Origin: an uncultured Bryobacterales bacterium
GTDB taxonomy: Bacteria > Acidobacteriota > Terriglobia > Bryobacterales > UBA6623
NCBI GenBank assembly: GCA_951813065.1
Contig: CATOTH010000011.1
Span: 62,001 to 126,000 of the forward strand
DNA length: 64,000 bases
Reading direction: 5' to 3'
In this document: positions 44,892 through 53,287 of the stretch, one piece after another
Layout: the number at the start of each line of letters is the position of its first letter
Position numbering within the stretch: the first letter of the stretch is position 1
Position numbers and translations under genes: made by a program
The notes under the pieces: generated by a model
The model's input: the letters and a program-made list of their open reading frames with translations, nothing else
What the model was told of the DNA's origin: nothing
Databases searched by the model: none

Positions 44892-46097
44892 TTACAGCCC
44901 CATTCGTTGAATGCTGGTCAAGGCCACCAGAATGCCAAGGATCATTGCCCCGATCAAGCAGCCCAGGCACAGGATCACCAAGGGCTCGAGCAGCGCGGCG
45001 AACCGCTTGAGGGACTCTCGTGTCTGGCGTTCGTAGATCCCCGCGAGCTGGTCGAACATCCGGCCGATCTCCCCGGTCTCCTCTCCCACCGCCAGCAGCT
45101 TGCCGGCAAGTTGCGGGAACGCACTGCTGCGGGCGACGGGCCGAGCGATGCCTTCGCCGCCCTTCACGGCTTGCGGGACGGCGTCAAGGGCAGCCCCGAT
45201 CGCGCGGTTGGATAGCACGTTTCGGGCTATGCCCAGCGCCTCCAGGATGGGCACGGCGGCGGCGAGCAGGGTGGCCATGGCGCGCGCGAAGTGCGCAGTT
45301 TCTGCTCCTCGCACCAGGGCGCCCAGCACTGGCGCGCGAAGCAGGATGGAATCGAGGCGAAGGCGCCCCGATTCGGTGCGTGACCAGGCAACGAAAGCGG
45401 CGGCGCCTGCGCCAAGCAGCACTGTCACGGTGGCCCACCACTCACGGACGAATTCGCTGGCGCCCAGCATCATGGCCATCGCGAGCGGGGGCTCGACGCC
45501 TGCCGTCCGGAATGACGCGGCAAAACTCGGCACTACGTACCAAAGCAGAACCAGCGCGGAAGCCGACCCGACAACCAGCAGTAGGGCGGGGTATGCGAGC
45601 GCGGAGATCAGCTGGCCCCTCGTCTCTTCCCGGCTTCGTTCGAACGCTGCCAGGCGCTCCATCACTGCGGGAAGAGCACCCGCGGCTTCGCCAGCCCGCA
45701 CCATGCTGGTATAGAGCCGGGAGTACCGCCCGGGCTGGCTTTCCAGCGCGTGCGCGAAGGCCTCCCCGCTCCTCACCGCGCGCAGGACCTGGCGGCAGGC
45801 GGCGGCATCGACTTCGGTCTCGGCGACCTCCGCGGTGATTTCCAGGGCACGCTCGAGAGTAATTCCCGCACTCAGGAGCGTCGAGACTTCCTCGGTGAAC
45901 CGCAGCGTTCCCCGGCGGGTCCGGATGGATCTTCCCAGATTCCGCGCCGACTCCAGCGCCGTGATGGCCTTGATGCGGGTAGCCACAAGCCCGCGTTGCC
46001 GCAATTCCCTCGCCGCGGCCTGGACGCTTTCCGCCATGACAGAACCGCTCAGGGTCGTTCCGTCAGCGCTGACCGCCTGGTAACGAAAGCTCCGCAT
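44892..46097 (-). CDS. gspF: Type II secretion platform protein GspF
   Basis: 401 residues, the usual length. Two repeated GspF domains: FTEEVSTLLSAGITLERALE and FARAMATLLAAAVPILEALG. Membrane spans around ALLLVVGSASALVLLWYVVP, WWATVTVLLGAGAAAFVAW and LVILCLGCLIGAMILGILVA; the N-terminal tail (FRYQAVSADGTTLSGSVMA) is standard. 18 bases separate it from gspE. Confidence 0.93.
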   Translation of the reverse strand: MRSFRYQAVSADGTTLSGSVMAESVQAAARELRQRGLVATRIKAITALESARNLGRSIRTRRGTLRFTEEVSTLLSAGITLERALEITAEVAETEVDAAACRQVLRAVRSGEAFAHALESQPGRYSRLYTSMVRAGEAAGALPAVMERLAAFERSREETRGQLISALAYPALLLVVGSASALVLLWYVVPSFAASFRTAGVEPPLAMAMMLGASEFVREWWATVTVLLGAGAAAFVAWSRTESGRLRLDSILLRAPVLGALVRGAETAHFARAMATLLAAAVPILEALGIARNVLSNRAIGAALDAVPQAVKGGEGIARPVARSSAFPQLAGKLLAVGEETGEIGRMFDQLAGIYERQTRESLKRFAALLEPLVILCLGCLIGAMILGILVALTSIQRMGL

Positions 46098-46115
46098 ATG
46101 CCCGTGCCTCGTGTC

Positions 46116-47777
46116 TCAGGAGTCCTGCGTTGCCGCCAGCACTTCTTCCACGCCTGTCAGCCCCTGTTCGATCTTGTCCCAGCCGTCCTCCTGCAACGAG
46201 CGCATGCCGTCGGACCGGGCGGCTTCGGCCACGCTACGAGCGGAGCCCTTCCGGGCAATGATCCCGCGGATGGAGTCATCGACTTCCAGCAGTTCGAAGA
46301 TGCCGATGCGGCCGTGATATCCGCGTCCCCGGCAGGCTTCGCAGCCAGTTGCCGTCCAAGTGCGCACCACGCGGCCAGCAGGTCCGGGCACGCTGTCCCC
46401 CGGTGTGCGGCATTGGGTGCACAGCAACCGCACCAACCGCTGTGCCAGGACGGCCACCAGGGACGACGCCAGAAGAAAGTCTTCGACACCCATGTCGACC
46501 ATCCGCGTAATCGCACTGGCGGCGTCATTGGTGTGCAGCGTGGAGTACACGGAATGGCCGGTCAGGGCCGCCCGCACGGCGATCTCGGCGGTTTCGCGAT
46601 CTCGGATCTCCCCGACCATGATCACGTCCGGGTCCTGTCGCACAATGTGCCGCAGGCCCGTCGCAAACGTCAGCCCGACGGCAGGGTTGAGGTGGATCTG
46701 GTTGACGCCCTCCACGTGGTACTCGACCGGATCCTCGATGGTGACGATCTTCCGTTCCGTTGAGTTCACCCGCTTCAACGCGGCATGCAGCGTAGTGGTT
46801 TTCCCGCTGCCGGTCGGTCCTGTCACAAGCAACAGGCCGTGAGGCAGCATGGCGAGCCGTTCCATCCGTCCCAGCAAGTTCTCGCCAAGCCCGAGCGACT
46901 GCAGGTCAAAGGCTGCGGCGGTCGCATCGTCCAGGAGCCGAAGCGCAAGCGACTCGCCGTGAAGCGTGGGCATGGTCGCGACCCGCATGTCCAGATCCCG
47001 GCCCAGCACTTTCGTCCGGATACGACCGTCCTGCGGCAACCGACGCTCGGCGATGTCCAGACCGGCCATCAGCTTTAGCCGGGAAACGACCGCTGCGCGC
47101 AGCGGGCGGGCGGGAGCCGCCCGCCCGTCCAGGATCCCGTCGATCCTGTACCGCACACGGAACCCTTCCTCCAGGGGTTCGAGATGGATATCACTCGCCC
47201 GTTCCGACAGCGCTTGCGAGATCAGGGAATTCACGTAGCGAATCACCGGTGCTTCGGATGCCATGTCCCGGAGGTGCTCGATGTCGGCCGTGGCGGCGTC
47301 GACGGGCTGCCTGTGTTCCGGAGCGCCGAATCGCATCTCAATGGCCGCGAGAATGTCGTGTTCCGTTGCGAGAACGGGCCTTACCGGCCTGTCGGCCAAG
47401 CCCTGGATGCTTGCGAGTGTCTCCAGGTCGAGGGGGTCGGCCATTGCCACGCGCAGGCAGGAGTCATCGCCCCCGACCGGCACGAATCGGAAGTGGCGCA
47501 TGTAGCTGGGCGGGATGGCTTCGACCGAGGGCAGCTCGCTCGGGAATTCGGCGCTTCGCAGCATGGGGAGCCCGAGCTGCTCTGCCTGCGTCTGGAGGAG
47601 ATTGTCAGGCTTGACGAACCCCAGGTCCACCAGGGCGGGGGCGAGCCTGCCGCCGCGATCCCTCTGCAGTTTCCGCGCGCTCTCGAGATCCTTGCCGCTA
47701 AGGAATCCCTTCTCGACAAGCAGATCGCCGAGGTCTGTCGGTCGGCTCGGGGCGCCTGGCTGGCTGGAGTGCTGCAT
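46116..47777 (-). CDS. gspE: Type II secretion ATPase GspE
   Basis: 553 residues from ATG 47777; a TTG at 47807 would overlap the preceding stop and add 10 residues. N-terminal MshEN-like domain (LGDLLVEKGFLSGKDLESAR, PSYMRHFRFVPVGGDD). Catalytic core: RASDIHLEP, Walker A GPTGSGKTTT, Asp box TIEDPVEY, Walker B PDVIMVGEIRD, His box LTGHSVYSTLHTNDAASA, and a zinc-binding cysteine set (LLCTQCR, GCEACRGRG). Powers pseudopilus assembly from the cytoplasm. Confidence 0.94.
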   Translation of the reverse strand: MQHSSQPGAPSRPTDLGDLLVEKGFLSGKDLESARKLQRDRGGRLAPALVDLGFVKPDNLLQTQAEQLGLPMLRSAEFPSELPSVEAIPPSYMRHFRFVPVGGDDSCLRVAMADPLDLETLASIQGLADRPVRPVLATEHDILAAIEMRFGAPEHRQPVDAATADIEHLRDMASEAPVIRYVNSLISQALSERASDIHLEPLEEGFRVRYRIDGILDGRAAPARPLRAAVVSRLKLMAGLDIAERRLPQDGRIRTKVLGRDLDMRVATMPTLHGESLALRLLDDATAAAFDLQSLGLGENLLGRMERLAMLPHGLLLVTGPTGSGKTTTLHAALKRVNSTERKIVTIEDPVEYHVEGVNQIHLNPAVGLTFATGLRHIVRQDPDVIMVGEIRDRETAEIAVRAALTGHSVYSTLHTNDAASAITRMVDMGVEDFLLASSLVAVLAQRLVRLLCTQCRTPGDSVPGPAGRVVRTWTATGCEACRGRGYHGRIGIFELLEVDDSIRGIIARKGSARSVAEAARSDGMRSLQEDGWDKIEQGLTGVEEVLAATQDS

Positions 47778-47803
47778 TGCGATTCGGTTCGTGTGCGGTC
47801 GGA

Positions 47804-48316
47804 TCAATAGTGTCTTGTTGTCAGGACAGTCTCGCCGGACAGGGTGCCCCGCGCGGCGCCGATGACGATTTGTTTCGGAAGTTGCGTCCGGTCTTCCCAG
47901 GGGAAATGGAACAGCGACACGGCCAGCGCCACTTCCAGTCCGGGCGCCAGTTTGGTGAGGCCTGGTCCTTCGGCGACGAGGATATCTCTCATCTTTTGCC
48001 GCAGCGGTTCAAGGCCGGCGCGCTTGCGAAGGTTCAGATCCCGGATCTCGTCATCGGAGTACGAGCGCCGGAACGGGCTCAGGTTCGTCGTCGGCACGAG
48101 GTTGACTTCGATCGAGAACACGGTGCCGTAACCCGGCAGGTAGATCCCCCGCGCCGCGCCGACCGCCGCCGGCTGGCCACTGGCCGTGGAGCGGAAGCTG
48201 CGGTCGACGGCTCTCTCAACGGCCTCCATCTGCCGTATGAGCTCCGGTTGGAGCAATTCGATGTTGTCTGCCGCCAGCGGAGCGGCGAGCAGCAGCGCTA
48301 CGAGCGGGCTTCTCAT
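47804..48316 (-). CDS. Unknown secreted protein inside the secretion operon
   Basis: 170 residues with a Sec signal (MRSPLVALLLAAPLAA). Mature region: ELIRQMEAVERAVDRSFRST, ARGIYLPGYGTVFSIEVNLV, LRQKMRDILVAEGPGLTKLA, VALAVSLFHFPWEDRT and LPKQIVIGAARGTL. I do not recognise a family. Its ATG overlaps the stop of the anti-sigma-like gene and its stop touches the gspE start region, so it is strictly coupled in translation. It may be a periplasmic sensor or an assembly factor for the system; this is inference from position only. Confidence 0.72.
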   Translation of the reverse strand: MRSPLVALLLAAPLAADNIELLQPELIRQMEAVERAVDRSFRSTASGQPAAVGAARGIYLPGYGTVFSIEVNLVPTTNLSPFRRSYSDDEIRDLNLRKRAGLEPLRQKMRDILVAEGPGLTKLAPGLEVALAVSLFHFPWEDRTQLPKQIVIGAARGTLSGETVLTTRHY

Positions 48317-48963
48317 GGTTGGCTATCCGGAACCCCGGCCATCTCGAACTCGACGAGCTGCCGCTTGAGCATCTCGTGCTTGGCGTTCACGAACTGGTAG
48401 CCGGCAACAGCGTCTTCACGGACTTCTGTGAGTTCGCGCCGCACCGCCGCGAGTTCGGAACTCGTCCAGCCCTCTGTGGCCGTCCTTGCCGCGTCCAGCA
48501 ACGTTTGTCTAATGCGCTCCTCGGTGCCGGACAGCTCCTCTCGGATCAAGGCACGGAGTTGCTCCTCCGTCGGGGCAGTTTGGCGCGGCGCCGGCGGACC
48601 GCCGGTCGAGAGCGTCCAGCCCGTGGCGTCCCGCTCGAGGGCCGGCTCAAGCACCCACATCCCGCCCACGATTGCGAGAGCTGCGGACGCCGCGACCGCC
48701 GTGGCGCGTAAAGCGCCAGCCAGAACGCCTGCACGACGCCACCGATCCGTGGCACTGGCTTGTGCCGGCGCCGCGACCAACTCGATTCGACGCGAAGGCT
48801 CCACTTCCGGCAACTCCCGCAGCGTCTGCAGCAAAAGCCGCTGTTTCTCGAGTTCCTCGCGCGCCTCGACCGAATCGCGCAGGAAGGCCTCGACTGCAGC
48901 CTTGCGGTCGGGCGCCAGCTCGTCCAGCAAGTAGTCTTTCAGGTCATCGGGCGAAAACTGCAT
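48313..48963 (-). CDS. Anti-sigma-factor-like membrane protein
   Basis: 216 residues with an AAGGAG ribosome site. N-terminal cytoplasmic part (FSPDDLKDYLLDELAPDRKA, VEAREELEKQRLLLQTLREL) has the helical layout of anti-sigma domains, but it has no Cys or CxxC/His zinc motif. One membrane span (ALRATAVAASAALAIVGGMW), then a periplasmic coiled-coil region (LRALIREELSGTEERIRQTL and on to EMLKRQLVEFEMAG). Located 25 bases downstream of the ECF sigma gene and overlapping the following gene by four bases, so a sigma/anti-sigma pair is likely. Confidence 0.78.
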   Translation of the reverse strand: MQFSPDDLKDYLLDELAPDRKAAVEAFLRDSVEAREELEKQRLLLQTLRELPEVEPSRRIELVAAPAQASATDRWRRAGVLAGALRATAVAASAALAIVGGMWVLEPALERDATGWTLSTGGPPAPRQTAPTEEQLRALIREELSGTEERIRQTLLDAARTATEGWTSSELAAVRRELTEVREDAVAGYQFVNAKHEMLKRQLVEFEMAGVPDSQP

Positions 48964-48988
48964 TCTTGCGCTCCTTCAACCGGACGAA

Positions 48989-49552
48989 TCACGCGGAAAC
49001 CGGATCGAGAACCTCCCGCAGGGATTCCAGGGCGGCATACAGCCGGGACTTGACCGTCGAAGCCGGGCAGTCCAGGATTTCCGCGATCTCGTCGAACTTG
49101 AACCCTTGATGCACCTTCAGGAGCACCACCTCTCGCTGACGGGCGGGCAGCGCGTTCAATGCCTGCTCGACAAGGAACCCGAGTTCGGCACCGCCGTATC
49201 CGAATCCGCCCAGCCGGGCCCTTGGCAAGCTCGCCAATTCAGCGACCGCTTCGAGATTGTCGCTATCGGAGGCTGGCCTGGGCCGGCGGCGCAGGCTTGC
49301 CGCCTCGTTGTGGGCGATGCGGAAGAGCCACTGAGGAAAGCGGTCGACTGCGGCCAGCCGGGGCAATCCGCGATAGGCCTTCAGAAACGTCTCCTGACAG
49401 ACGTCCAAGGCGTCCTCGCGGTCGCTCAGAGAGCGCAGAAGGTAGTTGTAGACCCTTTTCTCCCAGCGGGACACCAGGGCGTTGTACGCCTGCATGTCGC
49501 CCTGCTGGGCGCTCAGCACCAGATCGCGATCTTCGATTTCGCTGAAGATCAA
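48989..49552 (-). CDS. ECF-family RNA polymerase sigma factor
   Basis: 187 residues. Region 2: ALVSRWEKRVYNYLLRSLSD, EDALDVCQETFLKAYRGLPR and the RFPQWLFRIAHNEAASLRRR stretch. Region 4: NALPARQREVVLLKVHQGFK, FDEIAEILDCPASTVKSRLY. First gene of the minus-strand operon containing all gsp genes, so it may control its own operon together with the downstream anti-sigma-like protein. The promoter must lie in 49553-49780; no duplicated ECF promoter motif could be picked out by eye. Confidence 0.92.
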   Translation of the reverse strand: MIFSEIEDRDLVLSAQQGDMQAYNALVSRWEKRVYNYLLRSLSDREDALDVCQETFLKAYRGLPRLAAVDRFPQWLFRIAHNEAASLRRRPRPASDSDNLEAVAELASLPRARLGGFGYGGAELGFLVEQALNALPARQREVVLLKVHQGFKFDEIAEILDCPASTVKSRLYAALESLREVLDPVSA

Positions 49553-49781
49553 CGCTTCATCCGTCCACTAGACAAGACGCCGCGGAGAGACGAAAAGACG
49601 AAATTGGAGCCGCTTTCCACCTCTCGGGAAGCTTCAAGCGTGGCATTTGGGGCCGGATCGAGTCAAATTCTCGGGCGTGGCCTGAATTGTTGCCACAAAT
49701 CCGAGGCGCTGAATCGTCTTGTTAGTGCTGACAATAGACTACGGTTCGAGTACCTTCTCCTTGTGAACCTGTGGTTGACAC

Positions 49782-49809
49782 AAGCGGCGGGGCGCAAGTC
49801 CCGCCGCTT
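49782..49809. repeat. Perfect 10-bp inverted repeat
   Basis: AAGCGGCGGG, eight-base loop, CCCGCCGCTT, then CATTTTATGG. It lies in the divergent region between the sigma-factor operon and the deacetylase gene, seven bases before the latter's start, so it would form a strong hairpin in that leader and could block ribosome access. Confidence 0.6.
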
Positions 49810-49815
49810 CATTTT

Positions 49816-50640
49816 ATGGTCGGCTCCCTCAATCGGCGCCCCGTGAAGCGCCTGGTCGTCAACGCGGACGATTTCGGTTTTGCGCGGGACGTGAACGAGG
49901 GCGTGCTGCAGTCCCACCTTGAGGGGATCGTGCGCTCCACCTCGCTCATGGCGAATGGCGCGGCCTTCGACCACGCCGTGGAGCTTGCGGCCCGCCACCC
50001 CAGCCTGGCGGTGGGGTGCCACTTGACGTTGGTGCAGGGGCCGTCTGTCGCGAGGCCGGGCGTTTCGCTGCCGGCTACGGTTTCCGAGTTCCTGGCTGGT
50101 TTCCCGACGGTTGATTCCGTCTTGCCGGAAATCCGAGCACAGATCGAGAAGCTGATGCAGCACGGCGTTCGTCCAACGCATGTGGACACGCACAAGCATG
50201 TGCATCTGCTGCCGCCGGTGTTGGACGCGATGGTGTCCGCCGCCGACGAGTTTGGCATCGGCTGGATCCGCAAGCCGTTCGATATCCCCTTCGGCACGGC
50301 CGGCAGCGCCCGGTCAGGGATCGCCATGGCGGTCCGACTCTTCCGGATTCCGTTCGAAGAGCGATTGGACCGCGCGAACTGCTCGACTACCGACTATTTC
50401 GCGGGATTCGCCTCCACAGGCAGCATGGACGCGTCCTGGCTCAGGGGCCTGTTCGCGACATTGCCTTTCGGTACGGGCGAGCTAGTGTGCCACCCCGGGC
50501 GGCTGGGTGCGGAGTTGCTGGCCGCGCCGACAAGGCTCAAGCACAGCCGCGAGGCGGAACTGTCCGCGCTTTGCGATTCGGCCGTTCGGAGAGCGGCGGA
50601 GGCGCATGGGATCGAGATCGTTTCGTACCGGGATCTCTAG
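49816..50640 (+). CDS. ChbG/HpnK (YdjC)-family carbohydrate deacetylase
   Basis: 274 residues from ATG 49816; GTG 49843 is an alternative nearer to the family start (KRLVVNADDFG). The catalytic/metal motif is NADDFG with two Asp, followed by VGCHLTLVQG and THVDTHKHVHLLPP with metal-binding His. Family members deacetylate chitobiose or hopanoid-linked N-acetylglucosamine; the substrate here is open, and no hopanoid genes are adjacent. Ends 4 bases before the convergent ribA. Confidence 0.85.
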   Translation: MVGSLNRRPVKRLVVNADDFGFARDVNEGVLQSHLEGIVRSTSLMANGAAFDHAVELAARHPSLAVGCHLTLVQGPSVARPGVSLPATVSEFLAGFPTVDSVLPEIRAQIEKLMQHGVRPTHVDTHKHVHLLPPVLDAMVSAADEFGIGWIRKPFDIPFGTAGSARSGIAMAVRLFRIPFEERLDRANCSTTDYFAGFASTGSMDASWLRGLFATLPFGTGELVCHPGRLGAELLAAPTRLKHSREAELSALCDSAVRRAAEAHGIEIVSYRDL

Positions 50641-50644
50641 CCGT

Positions 50645-51277
50645 TCAGACGCCGTCCACGAGGTGTCCGAGCTTTTCCTTCTTGGTCTTCAGGTACGAGT
50701 GCGCCTTGTGTCCGGCGTCCGGCGTGCAAGGCACGCGTTCCGAGACTCGGATCCCCTCGCTTTCGAGGGCCTCGATCTTTGCCGGATTGTTGGACAGCAG
50801 GCGTACCTCGTTCAGCCCAAAATACCGCAGGATCGCCACGGCAAACCCGTACTCGCGCTCGTCGGCGCCGAAACCCAGTTGATTGTTCGCCTCGACCGTG
50901 TCGGCGCCGTCGTCCTGGAGCTCATAGGCCATGAGCTTGTTCAGGAGACCGATGCCACGTCCTTCCTGCGGGTCGTAGATGAGCAAGCCGCAATCAGACT
51001 CGGCGATCTGAGATAAAGCCAGTTCCAGCTGCGGGCCGCAGTCGCAGCGCAGGCTGCCGAATACTTCCCCGGTCAGGCATTGCGAGTGGATGCGCAGCAG
51101 CGGAACCTGCGTGCCTGACGCGACGTTCCCGCGGACGAGGACGACGAGTTCCTGCTCGCAGTCCGGGCCTTGACCGCGAAATCCGCAAACCTGGAATTCG
51201 CCGAACCGCGTTGGCAATACGGCTTCAGCGACCTTGGCTACCTTGTAGCCCGCGACCGCCTGTACGCAGTCTGGCAT
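50645..51277 (-). CDS. ribA: GTP cyclohydrolase II
   Basis: 210 residues. Zinc motif CLTGEVFGSLRCDC with the three Cys, preceded by VPLLRIHSQ. GTP-binding segments are LIYDPQEGRGIGLLNK and LLSNNPAKIEAL. Converts GTP to the pyrimidine precursor of riboflavin. It is the stand-alone form without a fused RibB domain, and no other riboflavin gene lies next to it. ATG 51277 gives about 20 extra residues compared with short homologues. Confidence 0.95.
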   Translation of the reverse strand: MPDCVQAVAGYKVAKVAEAVLPTRFGEFQVCGFRGQGPDCEQELVVLVRGNVASGTQVPLLRIHSQCLTGEVFGSLRCDCGPQLELALSQIAESDCGLLIYDPQEGRGIGLLNKLMAYELQDDGADTVEANNQLGFGADEREYGFAVAILRYFGLNEVRLLSNNPAKIEALESEGIRVSERVPCTPDAGHKAHSYLKTKKEKLGHLVDGV

Positions 51278-51673
51278 GGGAGTGTCACCCGCGGATTGGG
51301 GCTGCCGAGCACCGGAGAGCAGTTGGAAGTTCCCCCGCCCCTAGTCAACCATTATAGGTTGCCCGTTACGCCTCCCAAGCAGGGTGGCGGGGGCGGCCGG
51401 GGGCTCCCGCTCCGTGTGAACGCTGGAGAGCCCAATCTGTAACGGTCTGCCCGCGGACGTCCGGGCAGGCTCGGGACGGCGACACTCGCGGTCAAGCTGC
51501 CAGCGAGCGACAGGCAGTGTCCAAACGCTCGGCTGATACGGCTGGTCCAGTCAACTCTCGACTGTGGCCTCTCAGCGGAGTCTTTCGCCTCGCCCGTCAA
51601 CGACCGGGTTTCCGGCGCCACGCTGGCACGTTCGGACGAGACGCCAAGCTATCCCGCCGCCCGATTCGAATCG
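51278..51673. other. Intergenic with repeat copy 1
   Basis: No gene is supported. The stretch contains a hairpin-bearing repeat (51447-51496) that recurs at 53399-53448, and GC-rich sequence around it. Confidence 0.5.
51447..51496 (+). repeat. Dispersed hairpin repeat, copy 1
   Basis: Begins with CTGCCCG, eight-base loop, CGGGCAG, and continues GGCTCGGGACGGCGACACTC then GCGGTCAAG. The second copy in the same orientation at 53399 keeps the hairpin by compensating changes and an almost identical tail (GGCGACACTCGCGGTCAAG in both). Confidence 0.7.
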
Positions 51674-53287
51674 CTACAAGCTCAGCTCCCATCCCTTGCG
51701 AAACTGCGGCTTGACCCACCGATTCGCGTCCTTGTTGTTCGTGAACTCGCCATTCTCGTGGTCCCACAAGAGCTTGCCGTCATAGTGGACGGCCGCTGCT
51801 CCCAGTACCAGCCATTCCGTGAACGGTGCGGCCCGGTCAAAGTTGGAGCAAGCCGGCGCCCCGCCTTTGGCCGCGCGAATCCAGTCGTTCACGTGAGCGG
51901 TGGTGTTACTGCCCGTGGAAGCGCCGGGTGAGCGCGTCAGATACGGCGTGGGCAGCTCGTAGTCGGCCCACCTGGAACCCGGTAGCAATCCCACACCCTC
52001 GCCGCGGCCGCTGGTGCCGAGGTACCCCTTCGAGCCGGCGAAAATGCAGTTGTAGCCGCTGCCTGACGGCGGCCGGAAACCTCCACCACGCCGCCCGGCT
52101 CTGGCCGGGCCGACTTGCGGCCCTTGGCCATTGATCTTGCGGGCCTGTTCCGCCGTCATCCCCTCCGGCACATAGGCGTCGCCGCGGGTGTTGTGCCAAT
52201 ACACCGAGACAGGCGGCATATTGCGTCGCGCCGCGAAATCGTAGCGCAGTGTCAACTCGTCCGGGAATGTGAACGGGGGTGAAGAGTCCTTGTGAACACA
52301 CTCGACACTGACCAGGCTCTCCGGACCCAATCTAAGGCCCCAGTTCGCAGGACCCAGGATGTGAATACCCCAGTCACCGATGAGGCCGGAGCCAAAGTCG
52401 TGGAAGCCGCGCCAGTTGAACGGCAGGTAGAAGCCGAATCTTGACGCGTCAAAGCCGCCTCCGCTTGGTCGCGGCGGCCTGTCACCCTGTCCGGAGGAGT
52501 CCTGCGCTCCGGCCGCCGCTGGCCTGGGCGGAACAGGTGCGCCGCGGAGTCGCTCAGTACGCGCCCTCGCGAATTGCCGGTAGTTGTCGTCACCGGCCGT
52601 GAATGGCCGGTCCGCCGCACCTCCGAGCCAAAGATCCCAGTCCAACGTGTCTGGTATCGCGCTGGGGGCCGCAACGGTGGGCATGCCCTGCGGCCAGACT
52701 GCCGGGTTCATCCAAGCGTGAACCTCTGTGACGTCGCCGATTTCGCCGGACCACATGATCTCGCATGCAACGCGTGTTGCGTCGTGGGAGTAGCCCTGGT
52801 TCCCCATCTGGGTCGCGACCTCGTACTTCGCGGCTGCCTCCCTGAGAAAACGCGCCTCCCAGGCCGTGCGAGTCAGCGGCTTTTCGACGTAAACATGCTT
52901 CCCAGCCTGCATGCAGGCCAGCGCGCAAGTGGCGTGCATGTGGTCGGGAGTGCCAACCACGACGGCGTCGATGTCCTTCCCGGACTTGTCGAGCATGACC
53001 CGATAGTCCTTGTATTTCTCGGCTTTGGACCAGTTGCTGAACCCTTGGGCCCCCCGGTCCCAGTCCACGTCGGCGAGAGCGACGATGTTTTGTGTCTCGC
53101 ATTGCCTCAGCACGAGGCCTGGCCGGCCGCCAGCGCCGATGGAGGCCACGTTGAGCTTTTCATTGGGGGACTTGTACCCCAGCGCCTTGAGGGACGGGAC
53201 AGCCCCGTAACGTCCGGTAGGAACAGCTCCGGCCAGCAGGCCCCCAAAGAAAAAATACCGTCTCGAAAGATTCTGTGCCATCCTCAT
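51674..53287 (-). CDS. Exported Gfo/Idh/MocA-family oxidoreductase with low-complexity insert
   Basis: 537 residues, longer than usual. Leader MRMAQNLSRRYFFFGGLLAG is Tat-like. Rossmann motif VASIGAGGRPGLVLRQC; then VVVGTPDHMHATCALACMQA, KHVYVEKPLTRTAWEA with the conserved EKP lysine, and MGNQGYSHDATR. Two inserts rich in Pro, Gly and Arg (around RLRGAPVPPRPAAAGAQDSS and GPARAGRRGGGFRPPSG) lengthen the C-terminal domain. GDWGIHILGPANW is the family's substrate-domain His motif. NAD-dependent oxidoreductase of unknown substrate. The gene is bracketed by two copies of a hairpin repeat. Confidence 0.88.
   Translation of the reverse strand: MRMAQNLSRRYFFFGGLLAGAVPTGRYGAVPSLKALGYKSPNEKLNVASIGAGGRPGLVLRQCETQNIVALADVDWDRGAQGFSNWSKAEKYKDYRVMLDKSGKDIDAVVVGTPDHMHATCALACMQAGKHVYVEKPLTRTAWEARFLREAAAKYEVATQMGNQGYSHDATRVACEIMWSGEIGDVTEVHAWMNPAVWPQGMPTVAAPSAIPDTLDWDLWLGGAADRPFTAGDDNYRQFARARTERLRGAPVPPRPAAAGAQDSSGQGDRPPRPSGGGFDASRFGFYLPFNWRGFHDFGSGLIGDWGIHILGPANWGLRLGPESLVSVECVHKDSSPPFTFPDELTLRYDFAARRNMPPVSVYWHNTRGDAYVPEGMTAEQARKINGQGPQVGPARAGRRGGGFRPPSGSGYNCIFAGSKGYLGTSGRGEGVGLLPGSRWADYELPTPYLTRSPGASTGSNTTAHVNDWIRAAKGGAPACSNFDRAAPFTEWLVLGAAAVHYDGKLLWDHENGEFTNNKDANRWVKPQFRKGWELSL

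Noticed and set aside
45020..45838. 272-codon plus-strand frame opposite gspF
   Set aside because: Low-complexity Arg/Pro/Ala sequence, antisense to a conserved gene.
49740..49810. Possible tRNA, because GGTTCGAG and a GC-rich stem-loop occur close together
   Set aside because: The loop is eight bases without the T-loop consensus and no anticodon arm or acceptor pairing can be formed.
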